A DNA stretch of 20,677 nt from a virus, in the IMG/VR virus record IMGVR_UViG_3300032331_003279, positions 1 through 20,677 of that record; one strand, 5' to 3'. Below the pieces are notes generated by a model that saw nothing but the letters and a program-made list of their open reading frames with translations, ran no database searches and was not told the origin of the DNA. Every line of letters begins with the position of its first letter. The stretch's first letter is position 1. Of the stretch, positions 12,508-20,356 are shown in pieces. A program made the translations under genes and the position numbers.

Positions 12508-12741
12508 ATGAACTTTTCAAAAGAGCCACCAATTTGGTTACAGTTACATAGTGATTGGTTTCCTCCCACGGGGATCGTTATAGATTGGAATAAAGCTTGC
12601 GCCGTTTTATTAGCTAGGGTGGCCGACAAAATTGAGGTTAGGGGCGCACAAGGGCTAGACTTAGACCCAGGCGAAACTGCAGACTGGCTACGGGAAGAAG
12701 CGACGTTAGCTCAAAATAATATTGGATGGCCACATGAGTAA
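12508..12741 (+). CDS. Small Trp-rich protein, 77 aa, unknown
   Basis: Preceded by a leader CTCACTAATCAGCCATG that resembles the other A/C-rich leaders in the window. The product has five Trp residues and a helical middle (KACAVLLARVADKIE), then GLDLDPGETADWLREEA. Its end overlaps the next ORF by 8 bases. No family recognised. Confidence 0.65.
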   Translation: MNFSKEPPIWLQLHSDWFPPTGIVIDWNKACAVLLARVADKIEVRGAQGLDLDPGETADWLREEATLAQNNIGWPHE

Positions 12742-12898
12742 GGTAACATTTTCATTACCGTGGGCATTTAGATGCTGGAAACGTTATATTACGGCACCTT
12801 ATATTTTAGGAAAGCATACTCTACGTTCTGAATTTTGGTTTTCTATTAACTACGGTTATTACGAAATTAAATGTTACGCCATTAAATCGCGGGTGTAA
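12734..12898 (+). CDS. Small basic aromatic protein, 54 aa
   Basis: ATG at 12734 reads to TAA at 12896-12898. The product begins MSKVTFSLPWAFRCWKRYIT and is basic and rich in Trp, Tyr and Phe. It overlaps the end of the preceding gene by 8 bases and the end of a minus-strand gene by 25 bases, tail to tail. Function unknown. Confidence 0.5.
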   Translation: MSKVTFSLPWAFRCWKRYITAPYILGKHTLRSEFWFSINYGYYEIKCYAIKSRV

Positions 12899-13092
12899 CC
12901 AGGAAGTTGAGGGGTAGTACGCTCTTGCATGCGAGGAATCAAACGTTGTTCACCAGGCATAACTGGTTCTTTAAATCCACTTTTACCTCCCTTTATAGAA
13001 GTATCTTTAAACATATCGCTACCTAAACCGGCAAGTAACTCAGGGTTTTCCAACAAATATGCAGTTAAAAAGTCGGAACCGGCGTCGTACAT
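12874..13092 (-). CDS. Small minus-strand protein, 72 aa, unknown
   Basis: Translated product starts MYDAGSDFLTAYLLENPELL and continues with a Gly/Lys-rich, Pro-rich C-terminus (FKEPVMPGEQRLIPRM). The composition looks natural rather than like a shadow, and no plus-strand gene covers most of it. It is one of only two minus-strand genes, convergent with the 54-aa gene. The C-terminus resembles short structured phage peptides but no family is recognised. No clear ribosome site lies upstream. Confidence 0.5.
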   Translation of the reverse strand: MYDAGSDFLTAYLLENPELLAGLGSDMFKDTSIKGGKSGFKEPVMPGEQRLIPRMQERTTPQLPGYTRDLMA

Positions 13093-13268
13093 TTAACTAA
13101 AACATCTTCAATAAGTTTAGCGCTTGTACGGTAATTTGCCTCCAAGTAAATTATTTAAAATATACTTTGCCTCATTAGTTACACGGTTTACTCATGCGAA
13201 CGGCGGTTGGAAATATTAAGATTCTCTAAAACCACTTCTCGGGTTATCTTGCCTTCTATACACTGCTC
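13093..13268. other. Gene-poor stretch with possible decayed minus-strand coding
   Basis: No intact plus-strand ORF is seen. On the minus strand, short coherent-looking peptides occur in different frames: a VVLENLNISNRRSHE stretch, then EAKYILNNLLGGKLPYKR ending at TAA 13117-13119, neither with a proper start codon. They could be remnants of one frameshifted gene. The right part is the leader of the gene at 13269 and may hold its promoter, which I could not pin down. Confidence 0.3.
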
Positions 13269-14090
13269 ATGTCAATGGACCTTTCAATGGACTTCAACTT
13301 CAACTACGGGGGAATGACCCTCGACAAACCCGAAGCGGCAGCATTGCTTCAAGCTTCTTCACCCAAGGGCACCAAGCCTTTTGAAATCGACCTGAGCAAG
13401 CTTATTGATGTCCGAGTAGTAGACAGCAACAAGCTGTTCAAACTCAGCGTTGATCAGCAGAACCCTGCCCTGGCATCGCTGGCGTTCAAGCTGGCTACAG
13501 CAAACGTCCCCACGACGGCTAAGGCTGCCCACACGGTGGTTATTACAGACAAGGAACCAGTACCAAGCTCCACCGGGCTAATGCTTGGTATGGAGCCCCT
13601 TGAGATCATTGCAGACTTAAACAAGTCCGCGTGTTACCGCAGTGTGGGCACAGCCTTGCTGTTGCATTATGCACACACCTCTGATCCCCGAGCAATGCGG
13701 GACATTGCCAGCGAGTTTGTCAACGATTGTCTGACAACTCACAAGATGAAGAAGACCTCGATCGCCTTCCGTGGCTTTACTCAAGGATCCGGCGGAAAGC
13801 TGGAGCCCGTCGATAACGCACCCAAGATCCCACGCCGGGACACATACCCTGTCAGCCCGATTTATATCTCCCTCCGCGAGGGTTTGATCTACTGCGAGCG
13901 TCACGGGCTGTTGTCCATCCGCCAAAACTATTCGGTCGGATCCCTTCGCTCCGATGCTTCACCAGTAGCTGAAAAGCTAAAACGGATGTACTACACATTC
14001 AAGTTAACCGACAAGGGCAACGAAGTTAAAGAGTACTGGGGTGATATGGAATCCTTTATTGTTAAGTTCTTTAAATCCCGTCACGTTTGA
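13269..14090 (+). CDS. Unknown protein, 273 aa, GC-rich gene at the head of the replication block
   Basis: The coding sequence is visibly richer in G and C than its neighbours and uses many C-ending codons, as does the gene at 19484. This suggests high expression or a different origin. The N-terminus repeats Met/Asp (MSMDLSMDFNFNYGG). The middle has LGMEPLEIIADLNKSACYRS and the C-terminus a basic segment (EKLKRMYYTFKLTDKG). It may belong to DNA replication or recombination by position only. No family recognised. Confidence 0.75.
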   Translation: MSMDLSMDFNFNYGGMTLDKPEAAALLQASSPKGTKPFEIDLSKLIDVRVVDSNKLFKLSVDQQNPALASLAFKLATANVPTTAKAAHTVVITDKEPVPSSTGLMLGMEPLEIIADLNKSACYRSVGTALLLHYAHTSDPRAMRDIASEFVNDCLTTHKMKKTSIAFRGFTQGSGGKLEPVDNAPKIPRRDTYPVSPIYISLREGLIYCERHGLLSIRQNYSVGSLRSDASPVAEKLKRMYYTFKLTDKGNEVKEYWGDMESFIVKFFKSRHV

Positions 14091-14092
14091 TC

Positions 14093-14389
14093 ATGACTTC
14101 AATCTTTGAACAAAGCAAGCTGACACCGGCTGCTGAAGACTGCGTTTCAGGCATAACTGAAATTCTGCAAGATGGGTTTGAAGAAGGTCTGACAGCACAC
14201 GAATTGCACTCGTGCATACGGTTAGCTGTATTAAGGGAAGTAAACAAACATATAGATGCGGCAACTAATTACAGTATGTTGCTACGGAAAATAGACGAGC
14301 CGAGTTTGAACCGCCTTGTGGAGGAAGAAGACGAAGAGCAAGAAGAGGCGGAGGAAGAGGAAGAACGCGACCCGAACGACGTATATTGA
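14093..14389 (+). CDS. Acidic-tailed protein, 98 aa
   Basis: ATG at 14093 is preferred over an in-frame TTG at 14087 that overlaps the previous stop. The first 75 residues are helical (LTPAAEDCVSGITEILQDGF). Residues from about 74 to 90 are almost purely Glu/Asp, encoded by a purine tract. Acidic tails often bind basic partners or DNA-binding proteins. The next gene is the polymerase, so a replication-accessory role is possible but unproven. Confidence 0.65.
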   Translation: MTSIFEQSKLTPAAEDCVSGITEILQDGFEEGLTAHELHSCIRLAVLREVNKHIDAATNYSMLLRKIDEPSLNRLVEEEDEEQEEAEEEEERDPNDVY

Positions 14390-14403
14390 CCTTATAGTAA
14401 ATG

Positions 14404-14437
14404 GCGTCCTCGCCCTTCGGGCTGCGGGGGCGCTTTC
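14404..14437 (+). terminator. GC-rich hairpin, possible terminator
   Basis: GCGTCC (14404-14409) pairs with GGGCGC (14428-14433) with one G-T pair, enclosing CGCCCTTCGGGCTGCGG, which can form its own inner stem. TTTC follows. The inner 16 bases recur with one mismatch at 6245-6260. Only about 22 bases separate it from the polymerase ATG, so it may regulate rather than stop transcription. Confidence 0.45.
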
Positions 14438-14459
14438 ACTATGTGTAACCAAACTTCTA

Positions 14460-16355
14460 ATGAACATCAAGTACATAACGACACCATCTGATTACACCGA
14501 TTCCATTAAACTTCTAACCGGATACACGAAGCTCTGTCTTGACTTTGAGACCACGGGGCTCCAGGCCAGCATTGCCAAACCCCGACTACTCCAACTGTGC
14601 GACTCAGATCCTGCTGTCGAGGATCGCACCGTTTACGTGTTTGACTTATTTAAAGTACCCGCTGACTCATCCCTAAAGGACTTGATCGAGTCACGGGAAA
14701 TGATAATCGGACAAAATCTAAACTTTGATTTACAGTTCTTACTTTCTTTAGGCATTGACTTTAAGGGTAAGATCTTCGACACATATGTAGCCGAGCGGAT
14801 ACTACGTGCTGGTTTTAAAGAGAAACGCATAAGCCCTGTGGCACAGAAGCCTTACTTTGCTGATGTATCTTGCAGCTTGAAATCGATAGCTTTGCGTCGT
14901 CTTGAAATAGAGTTAGATAAAGAGCAGCGTCGAACAGATTGGTCACAACCAGATTTGACGTTGGAGCAAATCGAATACGCTGCTACGGACGTTGACGTTC
15001 TCCCACGGATTGCAGCAGATCAACTGGAGGAACTCCGCGAAGAAGCTCTAACTCCTATATACAGTATTGAATCTAGGTGTATTCGTCCGGTTGCTTTGAT
15101 GTGCTACACCGGATTTGGTGTTGATGTTACAAAACTAAAAGGCTTGCGGGTAACCCTAGAGGAAGACCTCCGTCTAAAAACGGAACAGTTTATTTCAGAG
15201 TTGGATTCAAGGTTGCCTGACGAAAATAAACTTCCCAGGAACGCTGAAGGTCTTATTGCGATCGGAAAGAAACCAAAGAAAGAGTTTAACCCAGGAAGTC
15301 CAGTTCAAGTAATTGCAGCTTTTACAGCTTGCGGAATTTCACTGCCTGAGGATTCGACTTCAGGTAAGCCCACGCTCAATCAAATCGCTTTATCCGAGTT
15401 TGACAGCGATGATCCGACGATGGCGTTGTATAGAGAACGGGCCAAAATAGAAACAAGACTAGAGCACATAAGTAAGCTTATTAATAACATTAATCCTGTA
15501 ACGCACAGGATTCATTCTGGTTATAATCAAGTAGGCGCCAACTCTGGACGCTTTACTAGCAGCGGTGCTCCTAAGACAAAGGTAAAAGAGGTAAAGTCAG
15601 TATTCTCCGTAAACATTCAACAGGTTCCTCGATCAAAAAACTTCAGAGAATGTTTTGTTGCAGCTCCGGGTTTCAAGCTTGTTATTTGTGACTGGGCTCA
15701 AATTGAATTGAGACTTGGGGCAGAGTTAATTAATATCCCGCAGATGAGACAGGCATTTATAGACGACATAGATTTACACACATTGACAGCTAGTTTAATA
15801 TATAAGATAGCGATTACAGAAGTTACTAAAGAGCAGCGACAGGAAGGAAAGACTCTTAACTTCGCCTTATTGTATGGAATGGGTTATCGCAAATACAAGA
15901 CATATGCCGCACAGAGTGGTAAGATGTTAAGCTTATCCGAAGCCAAAGTAGCTCACGCAGCATTCCATTTGGCGTACCCACGGTTGAGAGCTTGGCATCA
16001 TGAACGAGCAGCTTTAGTGCAAGATGGATGGGCTTATGTCCGGACGGCTTGCGGAAGGCGCCGTCTGCTGAGTTATGACGACGCGACAATGATGTGTGCT
16101 GCAAACACGTTAGTTCAGGGAAGCGGAGCTGACATACTTAAGATTGCAGTAGCAGAGCTAGGTACTCATTTAAACGACAACGTTAAACTAGTGGCTTGTG
16201 TTCATGATGAATTAGTACTGGAAGTAAGAGAAGATTTAGCGGAAGATTATAAAGATATTTTAGAGAGAACTATGGTTGAAGCAGCGGAAAAAGTACTATC
16301 ATCAGTACCAGCATCCGCAGACGCATCAACCGGAGATTCATGGGCAGCCAAATAG
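14460..16355 (+). CDS. polA: Family A DNA polymerase with 3'-5' exonuclease, 631 aa
   Basis: ATG at 14460 is chosen over an earlier in-frame opening at 14316, which lies inside another gene and a hairpin. The exonuclease domain has LDFET (D28, E30), NLNFD (88-90) and YAATD (Y173, D177). The polymerase has SGRFTSS (362-368), motif A DWAQIELR (411-418), motif B R460-x3-K464-x3-F468-x3-Y472-G, and motif C HDE (582-584). All catalytic residues are present. The position equivalent to E. coli F762 is Phe. No 5'-nuclease domain is present, as in phage enzymes of this type. It should replicate the phage genome. Confidence 0.95.
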   Translation: MNIKYITTPSDYTDSIKLLTGYTKLCLDFETTGLQASIAKPRLLQLCDSDPAVEDRTVYVFDLFKVPADSSLKDLIESREMIIGQNLNFDLQFLLSLGIDFKGKIFDTYVAERILRAGFKEKRISPVAQKPYFADVSCSLKSIALRRLEIELDKEQRRTDWSQPDLTLEQIEYAATDVDVLPRIAADQLEELREEALTPIYSIESRCIRPVALMCYTGFGVDVTKLKGLRVTLEEDLRLKTEQFISELDSRLPDENKLPRNAEGLIAIGKKPKKEFNPGSPVQVIAAFTACGISLPEDSTSGKPTLNQIALSEFDSDDPTMALYRERAKIETRLEHISKLINNINPVTHRIHSGYNQVGANSGRFTSSGAPKTKVKEVKSVFSVNIQQVPRSKNFRECFVAAPGFKLVICDWAQIELRLGAELINIPQMRQAFIDDIDLHTLTASLIYKIAITEVTKEQRQEGKTLNFALLYGMGYRKYKTYAAQSGKMLSLSEAKVAHAAFHLAYPRLRAWHHERAALVQDGWAYVRTACGRRRLLSYDDATMMCAANTLVQGSGADILKIAVAELGTHLNDNVKLVACVHDELVLEVREDLAEDYKDILERTMVEAAEKVLSSVPASADASTGDSWAAK

Positions 16356-16858
16356 CCGAACTTACTAAAATCCCTGACAAAACTAAAAAAGATGTATTTG
16401 CTATCCGAACACAACTGGGTTACCACGGTGGATTTCGTATCGATGCGGAGGTGTACTTAACCGAAGAAATGTTTGACTCCGCCTTACGCGCAGCAAACAA
16501 AGCTAGATCTTTAAAAAAAACATTTATTAAGTCTGTAAACATTAAGAAACATGAAACCCCCAAAAAAATGACTAAACTTGCTACGACCCCTCGTTTATAC
16601 ACAGAGGCCGAGATGGCTTCCCACTCCAAATTGAAGTTCAAGGAGACGTGGGCCATCATGTCCAAGGATGGACTGTACGTCCACAGCTACTTAAAAAATA
16701 ATAAAGTGGCCGAGTACTCCTCCAACAGAGCCAAGGCAGAAATATTTAAAACATACGAGGAAGCTCTGTTCAGGTTAAGGACACTGGACATGATCAGCCC
16801 TAAACGCCATGTGTTAAAACGGTTTATGGTCGAAAATATTGATCCATTTAGTTGCTAA
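16340..16858 (+). CDS. Unknown protein, 172 aa
   Basis: ATG at 16340 overlaps the polymerase end by 16 bases. The N-terminal third is alpha-beta (FAIRTQLGYHGGFRIDAEVY). A Lys-rich linker follows (IKKHETPKKMTKLATT), then a C-terminal alpha-beta domain (WAIMSKDGLYVHSYLKNNKV, AEIFKTYEEALFRLRTL) that resembles small nucleic-acid-binding folds but is not identifiable by eye. Co-translation with PolA suggests a replication accessory. Confidence 0.65.
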   Translation: MGSQIAELTKIPDKTKKDVFAIRTQLGYHGGFRIDAEVYLTEEMFDSALRAANKARSLKKTFIKSVNIKKHETPKKMTKLATTPRLYTEAEMASHSKLKFKETWAIMSKDGLYVHSYLKNNKVAEYSSNRAKAEIFKTYEEALFRLRTLDMISPKRHVLKRFMVENIDPFSC

Positions 16859-16883
16859 GATAGAGCAGATCTTACGTGAAGTT

Positions 16884-17060
16884 ATGCGGTTTGCCGGAGA
16901 CACTTTTAGCCGTGCGGAGTCTGCCGATGACGGCGAAGAAGATTCTTTATTAACTTCATATTTTCCAGGTTTACGTAACGTATACAAACCTAAATTTAAG
17001 ATAAAAGCTAAGACCCCTACTACCACGGGGGGAAATTCTGCTCCGCCCACTGCTAGTTAA
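16884..17060 (+). CDS. Small protein, 58 aa, start uncertain
   Basis: ATG at 16884 is preferred. An in-frame TTG at 16839 would overlap the previous gene and give 73 residues beginning MIHLVAKIEQ. The product has an acidic centre (ESADDGEEDSLLTSY), a basic segment (YKPKFKIKAKTP) and a Thr/Gly/Pro tail. The gene is weakly supported except by its position in the plus-strand array. Function unknown. Confidence 0.45.
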   Translation: MRFAGDTFSRAESADDGEEDSLLTSYFPGLRNVYKPKFKIKAKTPTTTGGNSAPPTAS

Positions 17061-17084
17061 AATCTTCAATCCGAGCATAAGTTA

Positions 17085-18281
17085 ATGGCTTTTCAGTTAG
17101 CTGGACAAACATTAAAAAAAGGTTCTTCCTTTAGTGCTGGGGACACACTGTTCCCTTCTAACTGGCTTGAACTGTCAACTCCAGAAGAACGAAAAAACAT
17201 AGGCATAACCGAAACCGCCGATACTCCTGCTGCCGAAGATACACAGGAACCTATTCGACTAGCGGGTGGCGGAGAGCCGACATCAAGCGCAGATAACACA
17301 GACACCTTATCGGAACCTAACAAACCAGAATCTGGTCCAGGCAGCGATGCAGAGTGGAATACTTTTTTGGAAGCTTTAGGAGCAGGTTTTGACGGCAGTG
17401 AACCTAAAGAAATCGCTGGCAATCGCTTTACTGTTTCTGAAACAGGATTAACTTATAACAAACCATCACGTGGCTCAGCCTTAAGTTACGGATTGAACCG
17501 AGTAGAAAAACCAGTCGAAGCGCCTATTAAAACTGATCTACTTCCGACTGCTCCAAGTAAACCTGCTGCTGCCGCGCCGCCGCCCGGTGGGGGATCTAGT
17601 GTTACATATACTCCACCCGCAGCTTACGAAGCACCTAAAGATAACATTGACTGGGGTTCTCCGGAACCCGAAGAGACCCCGCCTCCTAAACCTCCAGAAC
17701 CTAAAGCTCCAGAACCTAAAGCTCCAGAGGAGCCTCAGGCGCCCGCACCTACTCCACCTGCTCCTACTCCACCTGCACCTGCCAGTGCTCCGCAAACGTT
17801 AGCGATGACTAGGTTCTATGATCCAACAATCGGAGGGCATGTATACACAAGTAATCCGTCCGTAGAAAATTTAGGAGGACTATCTAGCGAAGGTCAAGCT
17901 TTTAATTTATTTAAAGACTCAGCTCAGGCTCAAGGAGCTACGGATGTTTACCGTTTATTTAACCCAAGTTCAGGTGATCATTTCTTTACTACTGATATAA
18001 ATGAAAAAAATGTTGCAGCAGGGGGAGGGTATCGTGTCGAAGGAGTAATGGGTGCTGCATCAACAAGCGCATCAGAAAACACAGAAGCCGTTTTAAGATA
18101 TTTTAATCCTCAGTCTGGACAACATTTTTTTACTAGCAATCAAAATGAAGCTAACACTTTAGCAAATCAAGGATACGTTAGCGAGGGCGTAGGCTTCTAC
18201 GCACCCAAATCCTCTTCAGCGACACAGAGTCCTGCCCAGCAATACTGGGAAGCCGCTAACAGTTCTCGTGGTTACGATTAA
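17085..18281 (+). CDS. Tail-like N-terminus plus three DUF5648-type repeats, 398 aa
   Basis: The first 43 residues (FSAGDTLFPSNWLELSTPEE, RKNIGIT) resemble the N-terminal module of many cyanophage tail-associated proteins. A Pro/Ala/Glu-rich linker spans about 155-238. Three repeats follow at about 240-275, 288-325 and 336-374, each with RFYDP/RLFNP/RYFNP, GDHFFTT-like strands and a closing EG. They match the DUF5648 repeat, often found in surface and glycan-binding proteins. This suggests a virion or host-surface protein, unexpected among replication genes. The last repeat and linker may be variable. Confidence 0.65.
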   Translation: MAFQLAGQTLKKGSSFSAGDTLFPSNWLELSTPEERKNIGITETADTPAAEDTQEPIRLAGGGEPTSSADNTDTLSEPNKPESGPGSDAEWNTFLEALGAGFDGSEPKEIAGNRFTVSETGLTYNKPSRGSALSYGLNRVEKPVEAPIKTDLLPTAPSKPAAAAPPPGGGSSVTYTPPAAYEAPKDNIDWGSPEPEETPPPKPPEPKAPEPKAPEEPQAPAPTPPAPTPPAPASAPQTLAMTRFYDPTIGGHVYTSNPSVENLGGLSSEGQAFNLFKDSAQAQGATDVYRLFNPSSGDHFFTTDINEKNVAAGGGYRVEGVMGAASTSASENTEAVLRYFNPQSGQHFFTSNQNEANTLANQGYVSEGVGFYAPKSSSATQSPAQQYWEAANSSRGYD

Positions 18282-18291
18282 ATAACACTTT

Positions 18292-18876
18292 ATGAATATT
18301 GATAAAGATTATCAACTTGAAATAATAAAGAACAACAAGTTTGTAAAGTTAGCTTTAGAAGCCAGTAATAGTAACCACGCTGTGGCTCAAGCTGAAGATA
18401 TTTGTCGTGCTTTAGATGCAACTTCATTTAACTTACGATACACAAAATACAGAGAAACTCCTTTGGCTACTTTGTTTAAAAAACTAGCTACAAATATGTA
18501 TGATTACCGAACATGCGAACCTTGGACAGAGACTTTCAGCAATAACGTCCCTTGCATCTATGTGTTTAAACAAAGGTACTACATCCGAAATTTAATCCTC
18601 AAATACTTAGATATACCCAGAGAAGGTGTTGTGGCTCGACCGAGCTGCAATTGTAAATCCTGCATAAACCCATACCACTTCTCCTACAAATCAGGAAAAA
18701 ACTCAAAATTAACTGGCGCGGACACCAATATGCTCCTAGCATTTCTAGGCCAGGGCTCTGGGGTAACCCAGGCTGCCAAGGCTCTAAAAGTCCACCGTTC
18801 AACTATTTACCGGAAACTAAATCGTGAATGTCTTTCTACTCGGTCTGACGATCACAGAACCAGCCCAAGAAAATGA
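18292..18876 (+). CDS. Cys-cluster (HNH-like) protein with C-terminal HTH, 194 aa
   Basis: The segment VVARPSCNCKSCINPYHF (residues 113-130; C119, C121, C124, N126, H129) matches the second half of HNH-type domains (C..CxNPxHL), but the usual first His is Arg or Pro here, so nuclease activity is doubtful. The C-terminus (145-178; LLAFLGQGSGVTQAAKALKV, HRSTIYRKL) is a Fis/resolvase-like helix-turn-helix. It may be a degenerate homing-endonuclease-like or DNA-binding protein. Its last 53 bases overlap the SSB-like gene in another frame. Confidence 0.6.
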   Translation: MNIDKDYQLEIIKNNKFVKLALEASNSNHAVAQAEDICRALDATSFNLRYTKYRETPLATLFKKLATNMYDYRTCEPWTETFSNNVPCIYVFKQRYYIRNLILKYLDIPREGVVARPSCNCKSCINPYHFSYKSGKNSKLTGADTNMLLAFLGQGSGVTQAAKALKVHRSTIYRKLNRECLSTRSDDHRTSPRK

Positions 18877-19468
18877 AGGCGTAATCAACGTCTTAGCTGA
18901 TTCTCTACCCTCCAACGAAAAACGTGTACACACAAAAGTTCAACTCCTTCAAGACAAAAACCACTACGTAGGAAAACTACTACAGGATCTTAAAAAATCA
19001 GATACTGTACTAGCCATTGGACCCACGCGGCCAACACTGGATGGTGTTCTCCAGATGCAACCTATGTTGGTTGTAACAAGAGATAACTTCGACGATCTGC
19101 TGGCAATCAACCTCTTCATTGCAACAGGCGGTCTCGGACCCAAATCCGATGAGGTCGAGCTTTCAGACACAACGGTTACCAACCGGTCACTAGCTTGGCA
19201 GTCTGAAAACTCAGAGACTAACTGGATAAAACTGACAGCCTGGGCCGAGCTTTCTAAGCAACTCTCAGAGCTAGCTCCCGGAACTCCCACGATTGCCGTG
19301 GGTAAGGTATCCACGAGTGAAAAGGATGACAAAAACTACCTTAACTACACTCTGGACAAAATCCTTTACCTCCCCAAATCTACGAAGTCCGCACCCAAGA
19401 AAGCTGCTGATCCTGAAAAAGGTAAGGTAGCTGCTGCGGCTATTGGTTCTATTGATTTCTCCCTTTGA
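18824..19468 (+). CDS. ssb: SSB-like protein, 214 aa (GTG start)
   Basis: GTG at 18824 gives MNVFLLGLTI; the nearby ATG at 18828 is in another frame and stops at once. Residues about 95-184 (NLFIATGGLG, RSLAWQSENSETNWIKLTAW, AELSKQLSELAPGTPTIAVG, LNYTLDKILYLPK) follow the order of a bacterial SSB OB-fold. The N-terminal 90 residues may be a second OB-like domain. The C-terminus ends IGSIDFSL, a loose analogue of the SSB acidic tip. It should coat single-stranded DNA during replication. The 53-base overlap with the preceding gene is unusual. Confidence 0.65.
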   Translation: MNVFLLGLTITEPAQENEGVINVLADSLPSNEKRVHTKVQLLQDKNHYVGKLLQDLKKSDTVLAIGPTRPTLDGVLQMQPMLVVTRDNFDDLLAINLFIATGGLGPKSDEVELSDTTVTNRSLAWQSENSETNWIKLTAWAELSKQLSELAPGTPTIAVGKVSTSEKDDKNYLNYTLDKILYLPKSTKSAPKKAADPEKGKVAAAAIGSIDFSL

Positions 19469-19483
19469 TCTAGGTATCTAACT

Positions 19484-20296
19484 ATGGTATTCATCGCTGG
19501 CAACTTTTCCGAAGACGAGATTCTCGCTAACGTTCCTCCCCATACACTACGTATTGATCTCCAAGCTCGTCGCTGGAAATCAGACGTGGACTCCGATTCC
19601 GCGATTGTGGATGCGAACGACAACGGGATTCCGATCGAGTTCATCCTTATAGGTTTTACGCCTTACTTCGGCAACCTAGGGATGCGGAACCAAGAGGAGT
19701 TTCTACGCATCGCTTTCATTGGTGTGTCCCCGAACCACCGGCTGCTCCCGCCACGCTGTGTAACCACGGCGATGATTTCTGGTAAATCCAGCCAGAAAAA
19801 CTTTATCTCTTACTTCCAAACCCTGTATAACAACAGGATTAACTGTGCCTCCGTGGTAACGAGCAGCAAGTTTGTAACGAAATCTTTCAACGAAAGGGAT
19901 CCCGTTACAGGTGCTGACGGAGCCAAGATCAACTACAACGCTTTGGACTTTAAGGATCGTCCTGCAGAAAGCGCCGAAGAAAAGAAACTCGTCGAGGATA
20001 TCAACGAGTGGCTTGCAGTCGAAGGTGCTTCATCCGCAGCACATTGCCTTAAATCGCACATTCCCGGCGCCAACTTGGTGGAACTGCCCTTGGGTTCAGA
20101 CCACGCGGCGATCAAGGCTCAGTTTGCAGCCGAGAACCCCTCGCAGATTGGAGGGTCCTCAGGGTTCCAACCTTCGCTGCCTTCCGCTAACGCAAAGGAT
20201 ACAGAGGAAGCTCCTGCCGCCCCTCCGCAGCCCAAGCGCAAGAAAGCGATGGAGCTTACGGAAGAGCAGGCCAAAGCCCTGGGGATTGACTTCTAG
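19484..20296 (+). CDS. Unknown protein, 270 aa, probable replication or recombination partner
   Basis: A 270-residue protein with an N-terminal alpha-beta domain (IPIEFILIGFTPYFGNLGMR, LRIAFIGVSPNHRLLPPRCV, MISGKSSQKNFISYFQTLYN), a helical middle, and a Pro/Ala/Lys-rich tail (APPQPKRKK) ending ALGIDF. The terminal IDF echoes the SSB-like protein ending IDFSL, so both may present a short tip to a shared partner. The gene is GC-richer than most. It follows the SSB-like gene with a 15-base gap and precedes a strong terminator. No family identified with confidence. Confidence 0.75.
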   Translation: MVFIAGNFSEDEILANVPPHTLRIDLQARRWKSDVDSDSAIVDANDNGIPIEFILIGFTPYFGNLGMRNQEEFLRIAFIGVSPNHRLLPPRCVTTAMISGKSSQKNFISYFQTLYNNRINCASVVTSSKFVTKSFNERDPVTGADGAKINYNALDFKDRPAESAEEKKLVEDINEWLAVEGASSAAHCLKSHIPGANLVELPLGSDHAAIKAQFAAENPSQIGGSSGFQPSLPSANAKDTEEAPAAPPQPKRKKAMELTEEQAKALGIDF

Positions 20297-20323
20297 GCTA
20301 CAATTCCCTGTTGAAGCCCTCCG

Positions 20324-20349
20324 AGCACCGTACCCACGGTGCTTTTTTT
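20324..20349 (+). terminator. Strong Rho-independent terminator
   Basis: AGCACCGT (20324-20331) pairs perfectly with ACGGTGCT (20336-20343) around ACCC, followed by seven T (20343-20349). It ends the plus-strand replication block and lies just before the 3' end of the converging nblA gene. There is no T-run on the minus strand. Confidence 0.95.
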
Positions 20350-20356
20350 ATGGCAA

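Noticed and set aside
13192-13227. Short plus-strand ORF (11 codons) before the gene at 13269
   Set aside because: Very short, no ribosome site and no overlap with neighbours.
14316-14459. N-terminal extension of the DNA polymerase
   Set aside because: The extension is Lys/Arg-rich antiphase sequence of the acidic-tail gene plus a hairpin; the polymerase fold starts after the ATG at 14460.
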